Source of the DNA: Chara braunii
Taxonomy: Eukaryota > Streptophyta > Charophyceae > Charales > Characeae
NCBI GenBank assembly: GCA_003427395.1
Contig: BFEA01000671.1
Coordinates: 572,180 to 594,832 of the forward strand
Length of the DNA stretch: 22,653 nucleotides
Direction of reading: 5' to 3'
Part shown: positions 8,784-18,115 of the stretch, one piece after another
How the letters are laid out: each line of letters begins with the position of its first letter
How positions within the stretch are numbered: position 1 is the first letter of the stretch
Made by a program: the position numbers and the translations under genes
The notes under the pieces: model-generated
What the model was told of the DNA's origin: nothing
The model's input: the letters and a program-made list of their open reading frames with translations, nothing else
The model's database searches: none

Positions 8784-10289
8784 GGGTCGCAACTGCCCCT
8801 ACTACGAGGCCATGTGGGGAATCGAGCGTGCGCGAACAGGAAACTCCCACATCACATGAGACTTCGGCAGAGGTTGAAGGCCCGTACCTAGTTAACTGTC
8901 CAGAGACTGCTTGTGTTAGCATCTCTCTAGGCACTTCCCTCACGGGCGTGGCGGAAGAGTTGAAGCAGAGAATGCCTGCCTGGGCCAAAATGAAGAAGGA
9001 TAGTAAAGGACAACTACTGTTAGTTGATGTAGAGGTTTTCATAAGTAGAGTAGGGGCCCTTATAGATTCAGGGGCTACTCATAGTTATACTAGCTGCAGA
9101 GCGCTGAAGAAGCTAAGGCTAGGGTTAAAAGTCCAGAAGTTGGAAGACCCCATAGTTAGTGTCCTCGCAGACAATCGTACTATGCGTGTTGAAGATTACG
9201 TAGAGGGAGTCCAAACGTATTTCCGCCTAGAGAAAGATGGGACGGTGGAGAAAGTTCTCCATTCCCTGACTCTCCTCATACAAGATGACCTTCCTTTTCA
9301 TACAGTCCTAGGCATGGACTGGGGAGAGGCAGTAAGGGCCACACTCCATTTTAGAGAGCATGAGTGTAGGCTCCCTAGTCCGTCAGGCGAGGTTAAGACT
9401 GCCCGCCTGTTTCACGTGTCTGGAGTAGATAACTCCTTGGCACATTGTTGTCTCAGTGCTCCCGCGTTTGCGCGACTAGTGAGGAAGGAGCAGTTAGAGG
9501 ATCAGGTCTTCGTGGTGTATGTCAGACCTGTCACTGAGCCGAAGGAAGAGGATAGTCCCATGGATCTAGCCATTGCCAAGTTGCTGGAAGTGTTTAAAGA
9601 TTTGACAGAGCCGCCAACAGGAGAAGTGCCGCGGCTGATCCAGCATAGGATAGAAATAGAACTTTGCAGTAGGACTCCTAAGGGAGCAGTTTACAGGATG
9701 TCCCTTAGGGAGTTAGAAGAGCTGCGCAAGCAGTTGGATGAGCTCCTTGAGAAAGGTTGGATTAGGCCGAGTTCGTCCCCTTTTGGAGCACCAGTTTTGT
9801 TCCTCCTCAAAATGGAAGGATAATTGCGTATGTGTATAGACTATAGGGGTCTGAATGCGATCACAGTAAAGAACGTTGAACTGCTGCCCATGATAGACGA
9901 TCTTTTAGATTGGGTGCAGGGTTGCAAATATTTTTCGAAGATTGATTTGAAGTCCAGATATCATCAGATAGAAGTATCCTGATGACCAGTATGAGACTAC
10001 GTTCTGGACTAGATATGGGCATTATGAGTGCATAGTGATGCCCTTTGGACTGACCAACGCGCCTGCTACATTCCAGTGTTGTATGAATGATTTGTTTAGG
10101 CCTTGGTTAGATAGATTCATCGTAGTTTATCTTGACGACATCCTAGTGTTCAGTAGGACCCTCCAAGAGCACCAGGGTCATTTGAGGCAGGTCTTGGAGA
10201 AGCTGAGAGAGGCTAACTTCAAGATCAACATGAAGAAGTGCGAGTGGGCCAAGACACAAGTCTTGTACTTGGGCCACGTCTTGAGTTGA
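8747..10289 (+). pseudogene. Pol remnant: aspartic protease and truncated reverse transcriptase
   Basis: Frame 2 opens at 8747, overlapping the end of gag, and runs 358 codons to TAA at 9821. The retropepsin active site DSG (in ALIDSGATHSY) is at 9065-9073, followed by LGMDWGE. The RT begins near 9660 with a Ty3/gypsy-type start (ELRKQLDELLEKGWIRPSSS). After the TAA, frame 2 continues as CIDYRGLNAIT and YFSKIDLKSRYHQIE, which carries the first catalytic Asp. Near 9975 a frameshift moves to frame 3: VMPFGLTNAPATFQ, then the catalytic YLDD at 10128-10139. The RT ends at YLGHVLS, where LTR sequence takes over and supplies the TGA at 10287-10289. All core RT catalytic motifs survive, but RNase H and integrase are deleted, so the copy cannot mobilise itself. 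Confidence 0.92.
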
Positions 10290-11115
10290 ACCCGTGACCT
10301 ATGTATTTGTAACAGTTGGTAGACTATCGTAGGGTCCGTATGTAGCAGGGGTTCGATCTGTAGACCTGTCGGCTAGGAGTCTTATCAAAGTCTAGAAGTC
10401 GTAGTTATAGCTTTTCCGAAAGGTCAAGGTCGTAGCTGCTACAGTCATGAAGGGTAAAGGTCGTAGCTGCTACAGTATCGAAAGGCCAAGTTCACGGCCT
10501 TCCGGAAGGTCCTAGCAGTGGCCTTTCGAAGTTGCTCACGTTTAGGCTGAGGCAAGTGGGCAAGTGGTGGAGTCTACCTGTGCTGAGTCAGAGGTCCCAG
10601 TCCCAATCAGTCCTAGTCCAGTCAAGCAAGTACCGCATGGAACTATGTGCACCACGGGCATGGGAGAGGGCCAAACCAACAAACTACGGAAGTATAAATC
10701 AAAGGGCAACGTCCAACCATTTATTCATTCCTGCGTGAGCTATGCGAAAGCGCTGCCACAACGACTTGTGCGAGGTGGTCTGCAGTGAGCTTGAAGACGA
10801 TGTGGGCGAGAAGGAGCTTAGCCATGGCGATAGGTTAGCAACGACCATAGCTGTCATAGTTGTAGGTAGAGTGTAGCGTGTGTGTCTGTGTGTATGCGTG
10901 TACAAAGTATCGCGTGTGGGATATCCAGGGTGATCCTTTGTGTGCGAACAGAGAGTTGTGTGGGCGCTGTGTTGCCATAGCCATTGAAGTGAACTTGTAC
11001 CTGAACTGCGTTCTTGGCTACCATATCTCTGAGTTTTGAGTGGGCGCTTGTTGCTAGTTTGTTGAGCATCTGTTTGCATGCATGCGAAGTGTGAATGAGA
11101 GCGAGTTTGATTGCA
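10282..11115 (+). repeat. 3' LTR, fused directly to the RT coding region
   Basis: This is a direct repeat of 4742-5569 with the same order: U3 repeats (about 10420-10480), TATA box, CA-ending right border. It begins inside or immediately after the RT motif YLGHVLS. The short shared GAGTTGAAC around the junction makes the exact breakpoint ambiguous. Its 5' end may be slightly truncated relative to the 5' LTR. Most differences from the 5' LTR are transitions. Confidence 0.85.
10693..10699 (+). promoter_or_regulatory. TATA box of the 3' LTR
   Basis: TATAAAT is at the same position in the LTR as at 5150-5156. From the 3' LTR it would direct transcription rightwards into 11116 and beyond. Confidence 0.5.
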
Positions 11116-11569
11116 CCTTCTCTTTCTAGGATGAACTCTCGGGCGACCTTTCCATAAAACATCTTCCCTCTCTGAAGACGAGTTTCCAAATAAGCAAAAG
11201 ACTACCTTCCCACTCGAAGGTGTCTCAACCATAAAACAACACGACAATGAGTTTACCACTTTCATCGGCGAATAACCGAACCCTTGGAACCTCGACCTTC
11301 CGCCATTACTGATGGGGTAAGACTATGCCTCCACCATATTCACTACAGTCACCTGTAAGTACTTAAACTGAGAGACCAACTTATGGGTCCTCATCATAAC
11401 TCAATCAATAAACATTCGGCATGGTAAGCATTCGAGTCTCAAAGACTCATAAATCGCTTAGGATTCTCACATCCTTCACAAAACAGACTTTACTTCCTCT
11501 CCTTATGCTCGACCCTATTATTTGCCCGTGGGCAGATCGCACGAGCATACCGAAGAGTAGACAGTTCAC
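11116..11569. other. Unassigned flank of the LTR element
   Basis: No confident gene is present. On the minus strand around 11120-11260 there are short open stretches in several frames (for example ETRLQRGKMFYGKVAREF), but they are cut by stops within 30 codons and match nothing I recognise. Composition becomes AT-richer to the right. Confidence 0.45.
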
Positions 11570-12313
11570 TTTCATTCACATTCACAAAATACACAGTACA
11601 CGAGATTTTTATTATACATCTCTCACACAAAACCATCATACATCAGGATAAATCCACACATGTGAGAGTGATTGTGATCGTCTTATACAAAAAGATAGTT
11701 TCAGATAAAACCTCAACTCAATATACACTTAGGGGTGTAATATCCCAACTCAAGGGCAACCCAAATATGGTAGAGCTAGCCTGAAACAACTCTAATCAGG
11801 GCGTAATCGCACCCCTCAAATCAGAGGAATCCAAGTAATCTAAGACATATCAAAATATCCAAAAATGACACAAGGCCTGCCAAAACTTGGTCGCTCAAAA
11901 GTTTATAATAGCCTCGAGTGAAAACGTTGTGCATATTTGGGTTTCATTCTCATTCACAAAATACACAGTACACGAGATTTTTATTATACATCTCTCACAC
12001 AAAACCATCATACATCAGGATAAATCCAACACATGTGAGAGTGATTGTGATTGTCTTATACAAAGAGATAGTTTCAGATAAAACCTCAACTCTATATACA
12101 CTCAGGGGCGTAATATCCCAACTCAAGGGCAACCCAAATATGGTAGAGCTAGCCTGAAACAACTCTAATCAGGGCGTAATCGTACCCCTCAAATCAGAGG
12201 AATCCAAGTAATCTAAGACATATCAAAATATCCAAAAATGACACAAGGCCTGCCAAAACTTGGTCGCTCAAAAGTTTCTAATAACCTCGAGTCAAAACAT
12301 TGTGCATATTCTT
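11570..12313 (-). repeat. 372-bp tandem duplication with LTR-like promoter and poly(A) motifs
   Basis: Two head-to-tail copies (11570-11941 and 11942-12313) are almost identical; I see only scattered single-base differences and one indel. Read on the minus strand, the second copy carries a TATA-like box (TGTATATAGA, + strand 12091-12100), followed about 110 bp later by an AATAAA-type signal (+ strand around 11978-11986); the first copy keeps the AATAAA and a weaker TATA. This order resembles the U3-R portion of an LTR read leftwards and fits the minus-strand element inferred from the primer-binding site at 15950-15968, but the link is not proven. Confidence 0.88.
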
Positions 12314-12958
12314 TTCCCATATCTCAGTACAGCCACACTGACCTTCGAGGTTATAGAATCCTAAAAACTTAAACTCAAGCCCCATCATATTTAACGCCTC
12401 TCATATGTACAGACACATACGCAGGCACATTTGCGTGGTCTCAAAGTGGTATATGACTAAAAAGACACACAAATCTCAATCATCAACACCTTGCCTCAAC
12501 TGTCAAGGTGATATACTCAGTAGAATGTACGTGTCTAAAAGGACACCCATCATAGTCAAGGTCACACCGGTGTTCTTTAATAGGATCACATCCTTACATG
12601 ACCTCACGATGCATTTAAATTTATATTCTAAGGCATACCCTCATTTGTCTTCTACCCTCAGCAATCCATACATGCACGAGGCTCATTTTCGTACTCTGAC
12701 TATGCTCTCGCTATTCTACCCTTGAGCAGTCCCAAGAGCCTGAGAGTAGCTCATCCAATATGACTTGAGGCCGCTTATGATCTAGTCATATATACACAAC
12801 ACTGAAAGCACACACATATATCTTCTAGCCTCATACATCATACAATCAGGACCCTGCTTGCTAAAACATAGAGTTAGGCTCACACAATTGGTTAGCTTGC
12901 TATCTCGACTTCCATGCCCACGTATACACACAAGTCTAGCAGGATACAAGGGTATCTT
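12314..12958. other. AT-rich unassigned region
   Basis: I see only short open frames with no recognisable protein. The sequence is AT-rich, like the rest of 11570-15900, and probably belongs to the same minus-strand element. Confidence 0.45.
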
Positions 12959-13729
12959 CTATCGGCCAGCTACAACTCGAACCTCGTCCCAATGTACACC
13001 CTTTTCATCTGGATCGTGCGAGTCCGCATAAGCGTCAACAATATTGACTAGGCTCATGAGTCCTTGACTATGGGGTAGAAATCTTTGGTCCAAGTACAGA
13101 CCATATATCAGCTCATATGTATACCTCGCATAACCCCATTCTCGTGCCTTCAAAGAAGCTTTTATTGCGGCCTCTAGCCTTGTCTGTTTTGCGGGACCAT
13201 ATATCAGCTCGCATGTATACCTCGCATAACCCCATTCTCGTGCCTTCAAAGCAGCTTCTGCTGCGGCCTCTAGCCTTGTCTGTCCCCCAAAACACTTCTT
13301 TACTAGGAACTCGGGCAGCATGACTCGTAGCGGGGCCGAAGGTAGTACAAACTCTTCTGCACGCTTGACCTCGACATGGGTCACCACCTTCTCCTCTCCC
13401 TTATGGATTCTTCCACTTGCCCACTTTGTTGCAGCTTCCTCATCTATCCTCAGATGCCTTGCAACTAGGCTACCATGCCCAAGTGACAACTCGACCCCAT
13501 GCTTGACCCAAAATGGGGAAGATGCATATAGGGTTACCCTTACGATCGCACAATCCTGAACATCATAGAATCCAGACTCGATCCAGGCGAAAATAACCGT
13601 CTCTAGCAACATACCCCACCAGGAAGAGATATATTCCTCTTCCTTAACTTGGCTCGACAAGGATATCTCGAGCCCATCTTCCTTTTCAATGGGCAAAGTC
13701 ATACTGGGATCTTCCTTTGCATAAGGCAT
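12959..13729 (-). CDS. Hypothetical 256-aa protein with a 32-residue tandem repeat
   Basis: An intact minus-strand frame runs from ATG at 13727-13729 to TAG at 12959-12961. I do not recognise the protein. It has an acidic N-terminus (MPYAKEDPSMTLPIEKEDG), an aromatic middle (about residues 35-80) and two tandem copies of a 32-residue unit: QTRLEAA, then LKAREWGYARYT, then ELIYG. The repeat is mirrored at DNA level (13099-13194 and 13195-13290). The repeat's Ala/Glu-rich start followed by aromatic residues could form helical hairpins. There is no signal peptide, membrane segment or catalytic motif I can name. It lies about 2.2 kb downstream, in the same orientation, of the tRNA-Asp primer-binding site at 15950-15968, so it may be an extra ORF of that retroelement, or a captured or host gene. 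Its freedom from stops amid otherwise stop-rich DNA supports real coding. Confidence 0.55.
   Translation of the reverse strand: MPYAKEDPSMTLPIEKEDGLEISLSSQVKEEEYISSWWGMLLETVIFAWIESGFYDVQDCAIVRVTLYASSPFWVKHGVELSLGHGSLVARHLRIDEEAATKWASGRIHKGEEKVVTHVEVKRAEEFVLPSAPLRVMLPEFLVKKCFGGQTRLEAAAEAALKAREWGYARYTCELIYGPAKQTRLEAAIKASLKAREWGYARYTYELIYGLYLDQRFLPHSQGLMSLVNIVDAYADSHDPDEKGVHWDEVRVVAGR
13099..13290 (-). repeat. 96-bp in-frame tandem repeat within the hypothetical ORF
   Basis: Two copies start at 13099 and 13195, exactly 96 bp apart, and are nearly identical. They differ mainly around the Ala/Lys variable positions and the last few bases. Because 96 is divisible by three, the duplication keeps the reading frame. 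Confidence 0.92.
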
Positions 13730-15949
13730 CCTGAGTTGCCTTCGCTTTTGTCCGGGTTCTGCCCATCACAGGAAATGTCCAGCATACGCCTTTTGTTACT
13801 ATGCTAACAATCATCCTTTTTACACTCCTTACTCTGGAAGCCTTGGCTCCAAGCTGTCGTTTATTACAAATCCATACTTTCCCAGTGTTTACGACCACCC
13901 AGCTCAGAGAAAATAGTAATGGTAATATATCGCAATAATAGCACATTCACATATATCAAAATTCATAATAATATTTACTCATGGAAAATGATAAATCACC
14001 TTGATAATCCGACATCAACAATTCTTATAACAACCAAACGCATTATGTATAAGCTAGTCAGGTATCCAAAGCACATACAAATACATCATAATAAGCTTAT
14101 ATCAACAAACATTTCATACGATAGACACGTCATGATCAGAGATAAAGCCGCTAACAATTAGCACTCTCAGACATAATACCAACGAGAGTACCACATTTTA
14201 CTCCCCTAGCTTTGACAGAAGTATACTATGGCGAGGGGCAGTGTAATCCCCTTTAGAAAGGATAGCATCTCAAATCCTCGAGCCCCGCTCGAGGATCAAG
14301 CCTCATTGCTTCTCCCTCTGATTCCAGCACTCGCTCCTTGCAGACCCTCGCCGACAAAGTAAACAACCTCACCATACACGCTTCGGGTTGCGCTATCCCG
14401 TCTTGTGCTGGTGAACCCACTCGACGCAAAAATAGTTGGGGATTCACCCCCTACCCCTCTGCGGCATGTAGTCGCTGCTTCCCTCATAGGCCATGGTCTG
14501 ACAAGGCTCAAATACTTTCCTCCTATTCAGTAGTAGTGTAGTCATCTTATCACAGAGGATACAACAAAAACACCCCACTATGGACCAGGAACAGAGTTCC
14601 GGCGTGGGTCTCACTACTACTTACAAAACAAAATTATAACTTTTTCAAAGCCATCTTTCAGGGGAACGATAACATAGGATTGCACCCTTCCTTAGGGTAG
14701 ACCTTACACATTGACCATTTCCTGGGAAGAACTTATCTCATGGAAGTGGTCACTCCATTCACCTATGAATCCGCATCAGACGTGGATTCCGCGCAATGTC
14801 TCTACCCCTCTTTGAAGAGCATAAGTTGATAATTTGACTTGAGAGGTTCATATAAATCCTTGCAGACTGATAAGTTCAAATACATATTTCAGATACATAG
14901 CCCATTGACAAGGATAACTATTAAAAGAGTATAATCATCAAGCACATAACCTGACATAATCTGACATTTGGCAAGCTTACTCGGATAAGATCTGGCATAT
15001 ATGGATGAGTTCAACATATAACTCAAACGAAAAGCCTTTAGAAGATACTAGTCTCAACTCCTTAGCTCCAACCTCATAAATTCAAGTGGATGGTCCAAAC
15101 CTGGAATGGTTCAAACGAGGGCCTAACATCAACTACATCTCGTTGCCCTATTAGAAATAAGCGAAATAGTCTAAGTGTTAGCACTTTTACTGTTATCCTG
15201 ATTGCCCCTAGAGTCAGATATCTTTTTCGTAGAGAAGTTACTATGCAGACCTACTATATCCCGTAGTCTCTTTTGGCGAGATCATAACACGATATTCCTT
15301 GCATCTATCTGTCGTTTTATATGCCGATTTCAAACACATCACGCGGGGCAGACCTTACACCTCCATGGCCTTATAAATCGAATAACCGCTTAGAACCCAG
15401 ACTCAAGGATCCCAATCCATGCTCATAAAGGCTGTCAACCTCCTTAGCCTAACTCTTTTCAAAGTCCCTCGACGACTTTTAACATAATAGGCTCCCTTAC
15501 TCATCCTCGACCCCACTCTAATGCCAAAGTACCAAGTTGCTCTCATGACCACTCAGATAACCTTTTCGACCATAATAGGTACCTTATAGGGGCCAACTTC
15601 CTCAATGGACGTTCTTAGCCATGTCGACCTCACCTCATCTTACCCTGACCATATCAACCATGCAAAGCAACGTCCAAACCCGTCAACTATTGTGTTCAAA
15701 GGGGGTACCAACTTCAGGTTCCATTAGATTAGTCAGAGTACGTTAGCGCACAATCATAACGTCTACCTCTAGTGCCACCCTTACTGCACTTTAACTGAAA
15801 CCAACTCACACAATCAACTCTCACTCGATCTTTATTCAATACCTTCAATCGATTAATCATAACAACCAAAAGAAACTTCTCATTTTGCCTATTTCTCGCA
15901 TTCCCATACCCAGATGTCGTTCCACCAGGTACAACGACAGGCAACCTTT
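13730..15949. other. AT-rich unassigned region, probably interior of a minus-strand element
   Basis: No gene is supported over these 2.2 kb. Open frames are short on both strands. A perfect hairpin is at 14274-14296. On the minus strand this would be the leader and interior downstream of the tRNA-Asp primer-binding site. A Gag or RT should lie here if the element were complete, but I find neither, so it is either deleted, very decayed or non-coding by nature. Confidence 0.45.
14274..14296. repeat. Perfect hairpin, 10-bp stem
   Basis: ATCCTCGAGC and its exact complement GCTCGAGGAT flank a CCC loop. No U-run follows on either strand. Confidence 0.85.
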
Positions 15950-15968
15950 ATCCCCGGCAACGGCGCCA
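15950..15968 (-). other. Primer-binding site complementary to tRNA-Asp
   Basis: On the + strand, 19 bases ending ACGGCGCCA match the 3' end of plant tRNA-Asp(GUC), including the CCA that tRNA genes lack in plants. On the minus strand it therefore reads TGGCGCCGTTGCCGGGGAT, the primer-binding site used by several plant Ty3/gypsy groups such as Athila/Tat. It lies two bases inside a terminal ...CGACA, as expected just after a 5' LTR. There is no tRNA body to the left, so this is not a tRNA gene. It places a minus-strand element with its 5' LTR to the right and its interior to the left. Confidence 0.78.
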
Positions 15969-15970
15969 CC

Positions 15971-16700
15971 TGTCGAGCGCAGTGGTCCGGCACCGCACTA
16001 AAGGGGGCGGGACCCTCCCGGTCGGGTCACGGAGGAGTCGGTCTGATCCTCGTCGCGAATACACATGGAGCTTCCGCAAGCCGCTCCGGCCGAGTGCGCC
16101 AGCCATACCTCTCGCGAGCCCCTACGACAGGATAGGGCCTACGCGAGGCACGACTTACCTCCACCTTACGGGAGTTGTCACCTCCCTTCGGTGGGCGTAT
16201 CCCCGCCGAGCTGCCAGCCCACAGTACGAAAGCTAATCAGCTGCAATCGTTGAGGTGGACCAGCCGAGAGCGTTTCTCTTACGTTGTAGCATAGGGGGTT
16301 CGTGTGGTTTTACGCCTCTATTGGACACGCACGCGAACCGACGCCTTGGGCGGCTGAGGTCCCAAGCACGACCCGTCGTCGGTCGACTACGACGCATCCC
16401 ACATACCACACGTACACCACTCTAAAGACATCATAATTAAAGCATGCACGCATAAGTCACAGGTAAGCGCACCAATCAGGAGAGACAACCTTCTTAGTCC
16501 TAACTTAATCAGAAGTAAAAGAAATATGGTCGGCGATCACGCCGACTCTTCAGTCATCAAAAAAGATCATGCACGCCTCAAATCAGCACACCCACACACT
16601 CCCTACTCTAGTCAACCATTCAGTCAATGTAAACCACAAGCGCAGCCGCGGGTCGCGCGGTATTTCTAAATCTTAAGTCAAGCTTATTTTCTGTTGATTG
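15971..16700 (-). repeat. Probable 5' LTR of the minus-strand element
   Basis: This GC-rich segment (about 15970-16400), grading into AT-richer DNA, adjoins the tRNA-Asp primer-binding site. On the minus strand its 3' end is ...CTCGACA, ending with the CA typical of LTRs. The other end is not identifiable because no second copy is in the window; the matching 3' LTR would lie to the left and may have been lost or displaced. The short frames here show no recognisable protein. Confidence 0.45.
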
Positions 16701-16711
16701 CAAAAACCAGG

Positions 16712-16737
16712 GCGGATACCCTTGTAAGGGTATTCGC
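16712..16737. repeat. Hairpin, 12-bp stem with one mismatch
   Basis: GCGGATACCCTT and AAGGGTATTCGC pair around a two-base GT centre. It lies between the presumed minus-strand LTR and the LTR fragment that follows, close to a transposon-transposon junction. Confidence 0.75.
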
Positions 16738-16749
16738 ACCGACAGCGGT

Positions 16750-17056
16750 AGAGGTAGTAGCGGCCATAGCCGCCATAGCTGGAAGAAGAGTGTAGCGTGT
16801 GTGTGCGTGTGTGTACAGTGTGTCGCGTGTGGGATATCCAGGGTGATCTCGAGTTGAGTGTGTGTGAACAGCGTAGTTGAGTACAGTGACGAACAAAGGG
16901 TTGTACAGGCGCTGATGCGCCATAGCCATCTGAAGTGAGCTTGTAACTTTGTTCTTGGTTACCATATCTCTAAGTTCTGAGTGGGCGCTTGTCGCCAGTT
17001 TGCTGCGCTACCTGTTTACATGCATGTGAAGTGTGAAAGATGGTGAGTCTGATTGA
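16750..17056 (+). repeat. Truncated third copy of the Ty3/gypsy LTR
   Basis: The segment matches the right-hand part of the LTRs at about 5290-5569 and 10835-11115: GCGGCCATAGCCGCCATAGC, GTGTAGCGTGTGTGT, GGGATATCCAGGGTGAT, ACCATATCTCT, and GTGAGTCTGATTG near its end. It is more diverged, with indels, and lacks the U3 and TATA portion. No gag or primer-binding site follows. It is a decayed solo or truncated LTR about 440 bp upstream of the Rab exon. Confidence 0.78.
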
Positions 17057-17495
17057 AGCACTGTCTCATGCAACTGTGGACAGTGTTGGCTTTTAATCCA
17101 TCTGCTGACAAGAACAGTTCTGGAATGCTGCAGACGTGAATCACACCCAAAAAAGGGAAAATGAAAATAGCATTCAAAGAATGCTTGCCTGGATGTTCTC
17201 TGTCCAAACAGTCTTTGTCACTTATTCTTATCTTGAAATGGATACTCTTTTGGTGTGTTGGTTGCCAAATTGCCAATCCTTACTTTATTGGAGGTGGTTG
17301 CACATACCTCTTGATGAGTGGGTGCATAGCATGTTCCAAAAGCGCTATTGAGTTTTCTGCGTCACCATCTTGATAAATAAAATAAGATTGCCCAAGAATA
17401 CAGTGCGAGCCCGCTGTGAAAGTTGAACAAAACTGTCAATTGCTGTCACACACACACACAGATAGTAACTTGTCCTCTTTCGTTCTGATGTGCAG
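17057..17495 (+). other. Probable intron sequence upstream of the Rab exon
   Basis: No coding is recognised. A short CA run lies at 17448-17460. The last 25 bases are pyrimidine-rich and end TGTGCAG, a good splice acceptor for the exon at 17496. The preceding exon of the GTPase, which should carry the P-loop GDSGVGKS, is not visible anywhere to the left, so the intron probably extends beyond the window or the gene is broken. Confidence 0.5.
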
Positions 17496-17587
17496 GTTAC
17501 AGTCGGTGCATCTTTTTTATCACAAACAGTTACTCTTCAGGATACCACTGTCAAATTTGAGATTTGGGACACTGCAGGGCAGGAGAG
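17496..17587 (+). CDS. RABF1: Internal exon of an ARA6/RABF1-type Rab5 GTPase
   Basis: The 92-nt exon encodes [16 protein letters not shown] followed by [22 protein letters not shown] is the G3 (switch II) motif that binds Mg2+/GTP gamma-phosphate in Rab GTPases. Conventional Rab5 proteins have TIGAAF at the start of this segment; [11 protein letters not shown] is the form I know from the plant-specific Rab5 member ARA6/RABF1, which acts in endosome-to-plasma-membrane and vacuolar traffic and is anchored by N-terminal acylation. The segment covers the effector loop to switch II. The exon is bounded by a pyrimidine-rich tract with TGTGCAG on the left and AG|GTATGC on the right, leaving Arg split after two bases; if splicing did not occur, a TGA comes four codons later. 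No neighbouring exon is visible: the + side is followed by a LINE insertion, the left by LTR debris. It could be one exon of a live gene with very long introns, or a gene fragment. Confidence 0.82.
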
Positions 17588-18115
17588 GTATGCACTATGA
17601 TTTGCAAAACTAGACTCCGAAGTGAAGAGAAGAAGCATGTTGCGCAACACTCCGTAGAGTCCATACACAAATCCATCACATCTAATCAGTCAGTTCATGC
17701 TCAAATGAACTGATTACCAAGGACCAAAACATTCACCTAACAACCACTACTGAGATAACATTCATCGGGGATGCCTTGCTGACTCTTCTGTTGGTGTCCG
17801 CTTGCTCATCAACTCGGAAAAGCCTACCTCTTCTTAGGCCTGGCGTCCAGGCAACCATACAAGAATGAACTTCTTGGATCTCTATGGTCTCCCCAGTGCA
17901 GTGTCAATCAAGGAAGATGAGAGATGACACCTGCCATGGCTGCCTGTGAGTGAAAATATTGGTGGTCCTCCATGGTTGAAACTCCAATAAGCTCTGCTGT
18001 ACAAACCCTGGCCTCGTTTAAGCCCTAGCATGGGCTGTAGCCAAGAACAAGATGACTAGCCATAACCTCCATAGCTCTAAGTTGGTCCGCGAAATTGTCA
18101 GTCAGACCCCTGGGT
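17588..18115 (+). other. Probable intron downstream of the Rab exon
   Basis: It starts with GTATGC. I looked for the next expected ARA6 segment (an APLYYRGA-like stretch) in all + frames here and did not find it. Nothing else is recognisable. The LINE insertion site lies at its right end. Confidence 0.45.

Larger units (their letters stand above)
4713..11115 (+). mobile_element. Decayed, internally deleted Ty3/gypsy LTR retrotransposon
   Basis: The order is 5' LTR, initiator-Met primer-binding site, a leader of about 0.75 kb, gag (with an inverted N-terminal segment), protease, reverse transcriptase, 3' LTR. PR-RT order and the sequence signature of the RT place it in Ty3/gypsy. The RT ends at the YLGHVLS motif (10289) and runs straight into LTR sequence that begins at about 10282, so RNase H, integrase and the polypurine tract are gone. 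Multiple frameshifts and in-frame stops make it non-autonomous. The left boundary is uncertain (4713-4742), because the 3' LTR copy starts only at the position matching 4742. No convincing target-site duplication is seen: CCTTC follows the element, but it is not found at the left edge. Confidence 0.85.

Noticed and set aside
4713-11120. Target-site duplication for the Ty3/gypsy element
   Set aside because: CCTTC follows the 3' LTR, but only the near match CCTTA (4701-4705) precedes the 5' LTR, and the left boundary is uncertain, so no duplication is claimed.
10699-11265. 188-codon minus-strand frame across the 3' LTR end
   Set aside because: It crosses the LTR border, is mirrored by a broken version in the 5' LTR, and has no recognisable domain.
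11120-11265. Possible minus-strand coding debris (ETRLQRGKMFYGKVAREF)
   Set aside because: Three frames look equally plausible, each is cut by stops within 30 codons, and I recognise no family.
11570-12313. The 372-bp tandem pair as a CRISPR-like or short-repeat array
   Set aside because: There are only two long copies with no spacers, and the context is eukaryotic.
15914-16253. A tRNA-Asp gene or three overlapping short + frames
   Set aside because: Only the 3' tRNA end with CCA is present, without acceptor partner, D or anticodon arms, so it is a primer-binding site on the other strand. The frames are GC-rich shadows.
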